Assembly (NCBI RefSeq): GCF_900142515.1
Contig: NZ_FRBC01000015.1
Span: 17,366 to 81,365, forward strand
Reading direction: 5' to 3'
DNA length: 64,000 nucleotides
DNA from: Pseudoselenomonas ruminantium
Lineage (GTDB): Bacteria; Bacillota; Negativicutes; Selenomonadales; Selenomonadaceae
The translations under genes were made by a program, and so were the position numbers. The notes beneath the pieces were generated by a model. That model saw nothing but the letters and a program-made list of their open reading frames with translations. It made no database searches and was not told the origin of the DNA. Below, in pieces: positions 36,204 through 44,072 of this stretch (position 1 is its first letter; each line of letters begins with the position of its first letter).

Positions 36204-37112
36204 TCAATACTGCTTCTTCTCCGCCAAGATAAAATGCACGTTTTCCATAGCCTGCTGATGGTCCGTGCGCTCATCGAAGAAATGCCGCTGAATGTCTGCC
36301 GGGGACTCATGATTGCGAATCACAAAACCTTCCCGGGAAAGGATTTCCCTCATCTCTGCCAACGAGAAACCATGCCGCATCGGCTCACCCAGCTGCTCAG
36401 TGATTTCCGCCAGTCGCCGCACCCGGGAATTGGAATCCGGTTCGAAAGTGGATTCATCCGGGAAATCCAACACGAACTGGCTGCCCGGCGACGCCAAAGA
36501 ACTCACGCTGCGCACGAATTCCTGAAAGGCCTCCGGTGTCAGATAATAGGACACACCGAGCAGCGAGAAGAACGATGGCTCATAAGTCTGAAAACCGCTG
36601 TGCAGCAGGACTTTCCCCAGGTTGTCGCGTTCAAAATCAATCGCCGCATAATGGGTATTTGCAGGAATCTCCCAGCGAAGTTCATGAATCCGCCGCAGTT
36701 TGTATGCCTGCGTATCCGGATGATCCAGCTCGAAGATCTGCACGGCTTCATCCGTATTGCGGAAAGCGAAGGTATCCATCCCCGCCCCGCAGATTACATA
36801 CTGGCAGCTGGCACGATTCCGGGCAAAACGGTACAAAGCCCGCTCCGCAAAGGCAATCCGCGACAGGGCAATGGGCGAGAAATAATGATCCATCTCTTCA
36901 AAGACCAACAAGCTCTCAAAACCATAACGGGGCAATTGCCCGGCCGCTTCCGCCTGTCCGCGGAGCAAGCCGCCGATTTCGTCATACGCATCCTTGCCGA
37001 TGATGTCATAGGCCAGATAGTCATCGAAAATCTTGTTCTTCCCCAGCATGGAATGATAAGCCCGGGCAAAGGAGCACAGTTTCGCAGTCATACTTTCCTG
37101 AGCGGCAATCAT
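36204..37112 (-). CDS. SAM-dependent methyltransferase, PPM1/LCMT family
   Basis: 302 residues, class I methyltransferase of the leucine-carboxyl-methyltransferase-like family common in bacteria (CQYVICGAGMDTFAFR as SAM-binding motif I, FELDHPDTQAYK as motif II, FFSLLGVSYYLTPEAFQEF, VLDFPDES). First full-length gene of the cassette D operon. Bacterial members methylate small natural products; here the sulfur-operon context suggests methylation of a thiol or of another sulfur metabolite, but the substrate is unknown. AGGAGG lies 8 bases before the ATG, shared with the end of a tiny upstream ORF. Confidence 0.85.
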   Translation of the reverse strand: MIAAQESMTAKLCSFARAYHSMLGKNKIFDDYLAYDIIGKDAYDEIGGLLRGQAEAAGQLPRYGFESLLVFEEMDHYFSPIALSRIAFAERALYRFARNRASCQYVICGAGMDTFAFRNTDEAVQIFELDHPDTQAYKLRRIHELRWEIPANTHYAAIDFERDNLGKVLLHSGFQTYEPSFFSLLGVSYYLTPEAFQEFVRSVSSLASPGSQFVLDFPDESTFEPDSNSRVRRLAEITEQLGEPMRHGFSLAEMREILSREGFVIRNHESPADIQRHFFDERTDHQQAMENVHFILAEKKQY

Positions 37113-37127
37113 GAAAAATCCCTCCTG

Positions 37128-37190
37128 TTAAATCCACATTCGTTCATGTTTCAAAAGAATCTTGCCAATATTACAACAATCACATTTCAT
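37128..37190 (-). CDS. Short Cys-rich upstream ORF
   Basis: 20 codons: MKCDCCNIGKILLKHERMWI. Three of the first six residues are cysteine. An AAAGGA lies about 11 bases before its ATG, and its stop is 3 bases before the AGGAGG of the methyltransferase. Located between the terminator of cassette D and the first enzyme gene. It could be a leader peptide sensing cysteine supply by translational coupling, or chance coding. No counterpart seen behind cassettes A-C. Confidence 0.4.
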   Translation of the reverse strand: MKCDCCNIGKILLKHERMWI

Positions 37191-37219
37191 AATCGCTACA
37201 GTCCTTTCATCACAAATAC

Positions 37220-37346
37220 AAAAAGAGGTTCTGCGCAGGGATTTACCCTTGCACAGAACCTCTGGTTATCCAGTCAGTTCATTCGTCTTTCAACGATGAC
37301 CTTATGTTACACCATTACACCTATCATGTCAATAGGCATAATGGCT
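37220..37346 (-). promoter_or_regulatory. Sulfur-island cassette D: operator, promoter, hairpin leader, terminator
   Basis: Minus strand: box GCCTATTGACATGATAGG (core 37320-37336) with -35 TTGACA (37327-37332), 17 bases, -10 TAACAT (37304-37309). Leader: TCGT-TGAAAG-ACGA, ACTGACTGG-ATAA-CCAG, then terminator AGAGGTTCTG...CAGAACCTCTTTTT (37220-37263). In this copy both arms of the terminator carry a compensating change (TTCTG/CAGAA against TTTTG/CAAAA elsewhere), so the stem is conserved. Drives the nitrogenase-like operon. Confidence 0.88.
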
Positions 37347-37364
37347 TTTTATGGAAAAATAATC

Positions 37365-39176
37365 TTACGCGTTTTCTTCCGGCTTGGCTTCTTTTTTCTT
37401 CACAGCCGTACGGATGGACAGCTCACGCAGCTGTTTTTCCTCTACGTTGGAAGGAGCGTTGGACATCACGTCACGAGCACTCTGGTTCTTCGGGAAAGCG
37501 ATGACATCGCGGATGGAAGAACGCTTAGCCATGATCATGACCAGACGGTCCAGACCGAATGCCAGGCCGCCATGAGGAGGCGTGCCGTACTGGAAGGCAT
37601 CCATCATGAAGCCGAACTTCTCATGTGCTTCTTCATAAGTGAGGCCCAAGGATTCGAATACCTTCTCCTGCAGTTCTGCGTTGTAGATACGCAGGGAACC
37701 GCCGCCGATTTCGACACCGTTCAGAACCATGTCGTAAGCGTTGGCCTTTACGCGGCCCGGGTCAGTGCCCAGGAATTCGATATCTTCATCACGGGGAGCC
37801 GTGAACGGATGGTGCATGGCTTTCCAGCGCTTCTCTTCGTCGCTCCATTCGTACATCGGGAAGTCAACGACCCAGAGGAAGCGGAGCTTGTCGGGATCGA
37901 TGAGGCCGCGTTCCTTGCCCATCTCGAGGCGGAGCTGGCCCAGAGCCGTGTCCACAACGAGGCGCTTGTCCGCAACAACGAGCAGCAGGTCGCCAGTCTT
38001 GGCACCCGTAGCTTCGGCAATCTTGGCGAAGGTTTCGTCGCTGTAGAACTTCTTGAAGGGGCTCTTGATGCCTTCTTCGCTGTACTGGATCCAAGCCAGC
38101 CCCTTGGCACCGTAAATCTGTACGAACTTGACGAGTTCATCCAGACGGCGGCGGGGAATGTCAGCATAGCCGTCTACCTTGATGCACTTGACCATGCCGC
38201 CGTTTTCGATAACGGCATTGAACACCTTGAAGTCAGAACCCTTGACATATTCGGAGATGTCCATGAGCGGCATATCGAAACGCAAGTCCGGCTTATCGGA
38301 ACCGTATTTGTCCATAGCCGTATCCCAATCCATGCGCTCGAACGGCGTTTCCACCTTGGCACCGATGGATTTTTCGAAGAGTTCCTTGATCATCTCTTCC
38401 ATGATCGTCAGGATTTCGTCCTGATCCTTGAAGGACATTTCGATATCCAGCTGAGTGAATTCCGGCTGACGGTCAGCACGCAGGTCTTCGTCACGGAAGC
38501 AGCGGACAATCTGGAAATATTTCTCAAAGCCGGCCACCTGCAGGATCTGCTTGAAGATCTGCGGGGACTGAGGCAGAGCGTAGAACTCGCCCGGGTTCAC
38601 GCGGCTGGGCACAAGGAAGTCACGTGCGCCTTCCGGCGTGCTCTTGCAGAGCATCGGCGTCTCGATTTCGAGGAAGCCATTGCGGTCAAAGTAGTCGCGC
38701 ATGATTTTCGTCACACGGTGGCGCAGGATGATGTTCTTCTGCATTTCCGGACGGCGCAGGTCCAGATAACGGTACTTCAGACGAATCTTTTCGTCTACAT
38801 CCACCCCATCCTGAATGTAGAAGGGAGGCGTGTTGGCCTTGTTCAGGATACGCAGCTCTTCGCAGACCACTTCGATCTCGCCAGTCTCGATGTTGCTGTT
38901 CACCGTTTCTTCGCTGCGGGCACGCACTGCACCACGCACAGCGATGCAGAACTCGTTGCGCAGGGATTCTGCCTTGTGGAACGTACCTTCTGCCATGGAA
39001 GCCTCGTCAAAGACCACCTGCACGAAACCGGAACGGTCACGCATGTCCACGAAAATCAGACCACCGTGGTCGCGGCGGCGGGCTACCCAGCCGCAGAGGA
39101 CAACCTGCTGTCCTTCGTCTGCCTTGCGAAGCTCACCACAATGATGGTCGCGCTTCATACCTTGTAATGTTTCCAT
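37365..39176 (-). CDS. aspS: Aspartyl-tRNA synthetase
   Basis: 603 residues, bacterial-type class II enzyme. N-terminal OB-fold anticodon domain (VVLCGWVARRRDHGGLIFVDMRDRSG), motif 2 FRDEDLRADRQPEFTQLDIEMSF, GAD insertion domain in the middle, motif 3 GLAFGLDRLVMIMA. The C-terminal tail is Lys/Glu-rich. The start codon overlaps the hisS stop by one base (TAATG), the usual hisS-aspS pair. Confidence 0.97.
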   Translation of the reverse strand: METLQGMKRDHHCGELRKADEGQQVVLCGWVARRRDHGGLIFVDMRDRSGFVQVVFDEASMAEGTFHKAESLRNEFCIAVRGAVRARSEETVNSNIETGEIEVVCEELRILNKANTPPFYIQDGVDVDEKIRLKYRYLDLRRPEMQKNIILRHRVTKIMRDYFDRNGFLEIETPMLCKSTPEGARDFLVPSRVNPGEFYALPQSPQIFKQILQVAGFEKYFQIVRCFRDEDLRADRQPEFTQLDIEMSFKDQDEILTIMEEMIKELFEKSIGAKVETPFERMDWDTAMDKYGSDKPDLRFDMPLMDISEYVKGSDFKVFNAVIENGGMVKCIKVDGYADIPRRRLDELVKFVQIYGAKGLAWIQYSEEGIKSPFKKFYSDETFAKIAEATGAKTGDLLLVVADKRLVVDTALGQLRLEMGKERGLIDPDKLRFLWVVDFPMYEWSDEEKRWKAMHHPFTAPRDEDIEFLGTDPGRVKANAYDMVLNGVEIGGGSLRIYNAELQEKVFESLGLTYEEAHEKFGFMMDAFQYGTPPHGGLAFGLDRLVMIMAKRSSIRDVIAFPKNQSARDVMSNAPSNVEEKQLRELSIRTAVKKKEAKPEENA

Positions 39177-40441
39177 TAACCTTTCACCTCAGCACATAGC
39201 TTATTTACAATATTATCAAAAGAAACTTTCTGCTGCTCGCTCTTTTCCATATCCTTGAGCTGCACGCATGCTTCCTTGACTTCATCTTCACCGATGATCA
39301 GCGCAAAACGGGCATTGGCCTTATTTGCCTGCTTCATCTGGGCCTTCATGCTCCGGCCTGCATAATCCATGCTGGCCTTGAGTCCTGCCTGACGCAGCTG
39401 CGTCAACAGCTTGAAGGCTGCTCCCTGGGCCTCTTCGCCCAAAGCAACCACGAAGGCATCGGTCTTCGTATCCATTTCCGGCAGGAGATCCTGTTTCTCC
39501 AGCGCCAGCAGGACACGCTCCAAACCCGTGGCAAAGCCCACGGCCGGAGTCGGATTGCCGCCGATTTCCTCGATGAGACCATCATAGCGGCCACCGCCAG
39601 CCACAGCACTCTGAGCACCAAGGGGCGGGTATTTGATTTCAAAGGCAGTCTTGGTGTAATAATCCAGACCGCGTACCAGACGGGCATCCAGTTCGAATTC
39701 CACGCCGGCTTCCGTCAGGAAATGCTGTACCTTGTGGAAATGCTCCTGGCATTCCTCGCAGAGGCAGTCCGTGATCTTCGGTGCATCTGCCATATAGGGC
39801 TTGTCTGCATCTGCCTTGCAGTCAAGGATACGCAGCGGACTGCGCTCGAAGCGATCCTGACAGTCATCACAGAGATCCTCGAGCTTGTCCCGGAAATAAT
39901 CCTGCAGGACCTTGCGGTAAACCGGACGGCATTTCGGACAACCTACGGAATTCAAGGACAGTTTCAGGTCCTTGAGGCCCAAACCACCTAAAAGATCCAT
40001 GGCCAGCATGATGATTTCGGCATCCACTGCCGGATTGGACTCCCCCAGAGCCTCCACACCGAACTGATGGAATTCGCGCATGCGGCCGGCCTGCGGACGG
40101 TCATAGCGGAACATGGAGCCGATATAGAACAGCTTCGTCAGGCTGTTGTCACCATAGAGCTTGTTCTGCAGGTACGCACGCACTGCCGAAGCCGTGTTTT
40201 CTGGACGCAGCGTGATGCTGCGATCGCCACGGTCGGTAAAAGTGTACATTTCCTTGTCCACCACATCGGTACCTTCGCCGATGCCACGGTGGAACAGCTC
40301 CGTATGCTCGAACATCGGCGTACGGATTTCCTTGTAACCGTAACGGGCACACAAATCACGGATTTTTTCTTCCACATAGGTCCATTGTCCGACGGTATCG
40401 GGCAATATGTCCTTTGTCCCTCTTGGGGCATTCGTTAGCAT
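39176..40441 (-). CDS. hisS: Histidyl-tRNA synthetase
   Basis: 421 residues, class II: TNAPRGTKDILPD, motif 1 EIRTPMFEHTELF, motif 2 SMFRYDRPQAGRMREFHQFGVE, His-A/B motifs LVRGLDYYTKTAFE and GGGRYDGLIEEIGG, and a C-terminal anticodon domain. It contains two CxxC pairs (CPKC, CDDC, CEEC) in the insertion. ATG at 40441 chosen because GGGGGAG lies 8-10 bases upstream; a longer frame lacks a site. Confidence 0.97.
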   Translation of the reverse strand: MLTNAPRGTKDILPDTVGQWTYVEEKIRDLCARYGYKEIRTPMFEHTELFHRGIGEGTDVVDKEMYTFTDRGDRSITLRPENTASAVRAYLQNKLYGDNSLTKLFYIGSMFRYDRPQAGRMREFHQFGVEALGESNPAVDAEIIMLAMDLLGGLGLKDLKLSLNSVGCPKCRPVYRKVLQDYFRDKLEDLCDDCQDRFERSPLRILDCKADADKPYMADAPKITDCLCEECQEHFHKVQHFLTEAGVEFELDARLVRGLDYYTKTAFEIKYPPLGAQSAVAGGGRYDGLIEEIGGNPTPAVGFATGLERVLLALEKQDLLPEMDTKTDAFVVALGEEAQGAAFKLLTQLRQAGLKASMDYAGRSMKAQMKQANKANARFALIIGEDEVKEACVQLKDMEKSEQQKVSFDNIVNKLCAEVKG

Positions 40442-40455
40442 TCGTTCTACTCCCC

Positions 40456-41973
40456 CTAAGCCTGGCAAGCTTCATCAAGCAAAGCCCGCCGTTTGTCAAT
40501 ATAAATATCTATATCGCGCAGATACGTCACCAAATCCTTGGCATTGAAGGATGACTTCATGCGCTTGTTCTGGAAATCAACCACTTTGCTGGTGGCGGCG
40601 CCGCCAATGCCGATAATGGTCTGATGTTCTTCCATGATCTGGATGTTGTACATCCCCTCGGCACCTTTGCGGCAGCAGCCGATATTTTCCAAATCCCCCG
40701 CCATATAGCCTTGACGGTAGAGATAATATGGCTCATAGCCGAAGCGCTTCATATAGCCCATGGCTGTTTCCGCCATCTTGCGGGTTTCCTCTGCTCCGGG
40801 CAAATCCACATGGCGCTCTTCCATGATAAGCTTGAGCCTTGAACCTCGTTTCAGCGCCAACGCATGCAACGTGATATCATCAGGCTGCAGCGCCGTGACC
40901 CTGGCGAGCGTATCATCCACATCCGCGGCTGTCTCACCGGGCAGGCCGAGAATCAAATCCATATTGATTTCCGGTATGCCTGCTTCCCGCAGGGCACGGT
41001 ACATATTCACCACAGCCTCCGGCGTATGCTGACGACCGATGACCTTCAGGGTTCTTGCCTGCATGGTCTGAGGATTGACGCTGACGCGCGTGACCTTATA
41101 GTCACGCATGGCGGCAATCTTTCCCGGCGTGATGCTGTCGGGACGTCCTGCTTCCACGGTAAACTCAGCTAAATCATCATGATAGAAGGCATCGACCACC
41201 CAGCCCAGCATCGTGCGGAATTCTTCGTCCGGCAAAGCCGTAGGCGTACCGCCACCCACATAGATATTCTGGACTTTGAGCCCATGTGCCTCCACTGCCG
41301 CCTTGGCCCCGGCGATGTCCTTATGGAGCACCGCCATGAACTCCGCCAGCTTCTTCGGCCCCGGCAGCACATTGGCCGGGAAAGAACAATAAAGGCAGCG
41401 GGTCAGACAGAAGGGAATCCCCACATAGATGCTGATGGTCTTTTCGTCCGAAGTCCTGAGGAACGGCAGCTGCCGGAAGGCCATCGGTGTGATGATGCGC
41501 GCCTTCTCCTCACTACAGGCAAAGTCCCGCATCAGCCGTGCGACTATCCCTTCCTCATCCATGCCGTACTCAATCCAGCGATGGACGATCTTAGTGGGCC
41601 GCACACCGTGGAGTATGCCCCAGGGAGCAGGTTCATAGCCCAGTTCCTCACAGAAAATATGGTAGAGATTGAGCTTGATGGTGCGATTGACTGCCGCCCG
41701 CTCCAGCTCATCTTCCTTGCCGCTTTCCCGGTGGGTAAAGCTTCTGAGTTCTCCATCCTCGCCAAAGAGCATCAACGTGGTTTCCATATGCACTTTTGCC
41801 CCCTCATGGGGCTGGCCTTCCACCGGCAGACGATGATTGACCACGGACAACTGGGCAAAGTCAGCTTCGCCTTCCCTACCCACGATTTCCACTTTGAAAA
41901 GAGTCAATATTTCCCGTGTGATTTTTGAAATGATTTCTTTTTTTGAATTCAGTGTAAAGGTTCTTACCTTCAA
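40456..41973 (-). CDS. hemZ: HemZ-type coproporphyrinogen III dehydrogenase (radical SAM)
   Basis: Oxygen-independent coproporphyrinogen oxidase family, HemZ branch, about 505 residues. Long N-terminal domain, then radical-SAM motif CLTRCLYCSFP, YVGGGTPTALPDEEF, TVEAGRPDSI, DLILGLPGET and a C-terminal YYLYRQGYMAGDLENIGCCRKG typical of HemZ. Start: TTG at 41973 overlaps the fur stop codon (ATTGA) and has AAGGA close by; an ATG at 41997 would give 8 more residues and a 28-base overlap. Lies between fur and hisS. Confidence 0.85.
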   Translation of the reverse strand: MKVRTFTLNSKKEIISKITREILTLFKVEIVGREGEADFAQLSVVNHRLPVEGQPHEGAKVHMETTLMLFGEDGELRSFTHRESGKEDELERAAVNRTIKLNLYHIFCEELGYEPAPWGILHGVRPTKIVHRWIEYGMDEEGIVARLMRDFACSEEKARIITPMAFRQLPFLRTSDEKTISIYVGIPFCLTRCLYCSFPANVLPGPKKLAEFMAVLHKDIAGAKAAVEAHGLKVQNIYVGGGTPTALPDEEFRTMLGWVVDAFYHDDLAEFTVEAGRPDSITPGKIAAMRDYKVTRVSVNPQTMQARTLKVIGRQHTPEAVVNMYRALREAGIPEINMDLILGLPGETAADVDDTLARVTALQPDDITLHALALKRGSRLKLIMEERHVDLPGAEETRKMAETAMGYMKRFGYEPYYLYRQGYMAGDLENIGCCRKGAEGMYNIQIMEEHQTIIGIGGAATSKVVDFQNKRMKSSFNAKDLVTYLRDIDIYIDKRRALLDEACQA

Positions 41974-42422
41974 TTTTCCTTTTGGCACTCCTTGCATGTA
42001 CCGAAGAATTTCACCTGATGATTGAGCACATGGAAGCCCATCTTCTTCTGGATATCACTTTCCAGATCGTCCAGAAGGTCATCCTCGAACTCTGTTACCT
42101 TGCCACAGGTGGTACAAATCAAATGATGATGGTGGTGTTCCGAAGGATCAGTGGTATTGACCTCATAACGGCTGCAACCGTCCCCGAACTCCATCTTCTG
42201 CAGAATTTCCAATTCCGACAGCAGCTCCAAGCTGCGATAAACCGTAGCCAGACCAATTTCCGATTTGTCCTGCCGCAGGATGCCGTGGACATCTTCTGCC
42301 GAAAGATGTTCGCCAGGGTGGTCCAGAAACACCTGCAGCACCGTCTGCCGCTGCGGCGTCATCTTATGCTGCCGCGCCTGCAAACGCTGCTTTAAATCGT
42401 CCATTGTAAATGTCTGTGCCAT
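41970..42422 (-). CDS. Fur-family transcriptional regulator
   Basis: 150 residues. Winged-helix HKMTPQRQTVLQVFLDHPGEHLSAEDV and IGLATVYRSLELLSELEI, then metal-binding EHHHHHLICTTCGKVTEFED and the second Cys pair CKECQKEN. Could be Fur, PerR or Zur; the HHHHH run and two CxxC zinc pairs fit Fur. Co-transcribed with hemZ, consistent with iron control of haem synthesis. Confidence 0.9.
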   Translation of the reverse strand: MAQTFTMDDLKQRLQARQHKMTPQRQTVLQVFLDHPGEHLSAEDVHGILRQDKSEIGLATVYRSLELLSELEILQKMEFGDGCSRYEVNTTDPSEHHHHHLICTTCGKVTEFEDDLLDDLESDIQKKMGFHVLNHQVKFFGTCKECQKEN

Positions 42423-42661
42423 AAAACCAACCCTTTCATTTATCTAATAATGCGTCATGTTCTCCGTCTTATAACACACAGTTTGACTTCATAAATCAAA
42501 TAAAATCATTATAGCAGATATTTGCCTTGCTGACAAATAACATCTTGCCTACAGGCCCCTTTTTTCAAAAAAAATCCCCCCGAACAGGATTTGTTTTCTG
42601 CCATCACGAATTAAAGAAATATTATAGAACTAAATTTATTTGTGGAAAAGGAGGCTTTCTA

Positions 42662-43933
42662 TTGGAAAAAGAAGCGAAAACTACCGCTGGCTCAACGCCA
42701 GCAGAAAATACTGCGCCAGAGAACACATCTGCGCCAGCCCCTGATCCGTTCTTTATCCCGCCACCGGCAGAGCCTACACAGAAAGGGCCGCGAGGCATCC
42801 GCTTTGACTTCAACGACGGGGCGCGGATCAAGCTGCCAAAAGGCGACTGGCATGTGCAGATTGAAGATGAAGATTCCGGCAATATCCTCTTTGCCTGCGA
42901 CGCACAGGAAGGCTGGGCCATCAGCAGCAAGAAATATTTCGTCCCCTTCCGCCTGCGTGTCTGGGACAAGAAAAATCTGGACAAGCCGGTACTAGACCAT
43001 CTGCTGGACCTGAAGAACAAGCCGGTACTGATCAAGTTCCCCGTAGGTACCCTGGGCGATATCATCGGCTGGCTCCCCTACGCGGAAAGATTCCAGCAGC
43101 AGCATCAATGCCGCTTGGAATGCTCCATGGCTGAAAATCTCAAAGATCTTTACGAGAAGCAGTATCCGGCGATAAAATTCTCCGCCGCCCCCAAATGCAA
43201 AACAGAAAAGCCCTATGCTTCCTATCGGGTGGGCCTGTTCTTCAAGGGCGACACAGACCATCAGCCCTACGATTTCCGGCAGGTCGGGCTCCATCACACG
43301 GCCGGCTATATCCTAGGCGTTGACCCGCAGGAATCGGCCCCACGCTTGCCGGAAGATTTGCCGCGGGAGATTGCGGAACCCTATGTCTGCATTGCGACCA
43401 AGGCCACGACACTGGCCAAGATGTGGAACAACGGCTACGGTTGGGATTTGGTTGTCGATCATCTAAAAAAGCTGGGCTATCGGGTACTCTGCATTGACAA
43501 GGAACGCATTCAGGGCCTGGGGCATGTCTGGAGTCAGATTCCCCACGACGCCGAAGATTTCACAGGCGACCGCCCCCTGCTGGAACGTACCGCCATGCTG
43601 CGCCATGCGGAATTTTTCGTCGGACTATCGAGCGGCCTGAGCTGGCTGGCCTGGTCGGCTGGTACCCCCGTGGTCATGATCAGCGGCTTCACCCTGCCCA
43701 CCAACGAATTTACCACGCCCTACCGCGTCATCAACACCCACGCCTGCCATGCCTGCTGGAATGCCATGGACACCGAGTTTGACCACAAGGATTACTTCTG
43801 GTGCCCCCGGCATAAAGGCACGGAACAGGCCTACGAGTGCACGCGTGCCATCACCGGCAAGCAGGTCATCAACGTGATTGAACGCCTGCGCCAGGATTTG
43901 CAGCTGACGGCTCCCAACGAACGAAAAAAATAA
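42662..43933 (+). CDS. Autotransporter strand-loop-strand O-heptosyltransferase (BAHT/TibC type)
   Basis: 423 residues. Glycosyltransferase family 9-like enzyme that adds heptose to serines of AIDA/TibA-type autotransporters in the cytoplasm. Motifs: KFPVGTLGDIIGWLPYAERFQ, KATTLAKMWNNGYGWDLVVDHL, FVGLSSGLSWLAWSAGTPVVMISGFT; four cysteines near the C-terminus (HACHACW, YFWCPRHK, YECTR) match the iron-finger of TibC. Start is TTG 7 bases after AAAGGAGG; the frame is open upstream but without a site. The substrate autotransporter lies 139 bases downstream. Confidence 0.88.
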   Translation: MEKEAKTTAGSTPAENTAPENTSAPAPDPFFIPPPAEPTQKGPRGIRFDFNDGARIKLPKGDWHVQIEDEDSGNILFACDAQEGWAISSKKYFVPFRLRVWDKKNLDKPVLDHLLDLKNKPVLIKFPVGTLGDIIGWLPYAERFQQQHQCRLECSMAENLKDLYEKQYPAIKFSAAPKCKTEKPYASYRVGLFFKGDTDHQPYDFRQVGLHHTAGYILGVDPQESAPRLPEDLPREIAEPYVCIATKATTLAKMWNNGYGWDLVVDHLKKLGYRVLCIDKERIQGLGHVWSQIPHDAEDFTGDRPLLERTAMLRHAEFFVGLSSGLSWLAWSAGTPVVMISGFTLPTNEFTTPYRVINTHACHACWNAMDTEFDHKDYFWCPRHKGTEQAYECTRAITGKQVINVIERLRQDLQLTAPNERKK

Positions 43934-43939
43934 ATCAGG

Positions 43940-43999
43940 TCTAGTATCCCCTCGTCCATATCTGCAAGGATTGCCAGCTATGGACGAGGGGATACTAGA
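43940..43999. repeat. Perfect 21-bp inverted repeat between heptosyltransferase and autotransporter
   Basis: Arms 43940-43960 and 43979-43999 (TCTAGTATCCCCTCGTCCATA and its exact complement, loop of 18). A very stable hairpin but without a T tract, so not a plain terminator. It may set the ratio of the two mRNAs or protect the upstream message. Confidence 0.85.
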
Positions 44000-44072
44000 C
44001 GGTTTCCACCGCTAGATTTTACTGAATATTATGGATTTGTCAGGATTTGTTTGACCAAAGGAGTGACCAAGG

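Noticed and set aside
36195..39167. 990-codon plus-strand frame
   Set aside because: Antisense to aspS and the methyltransferase and runs through promoter cassette D.
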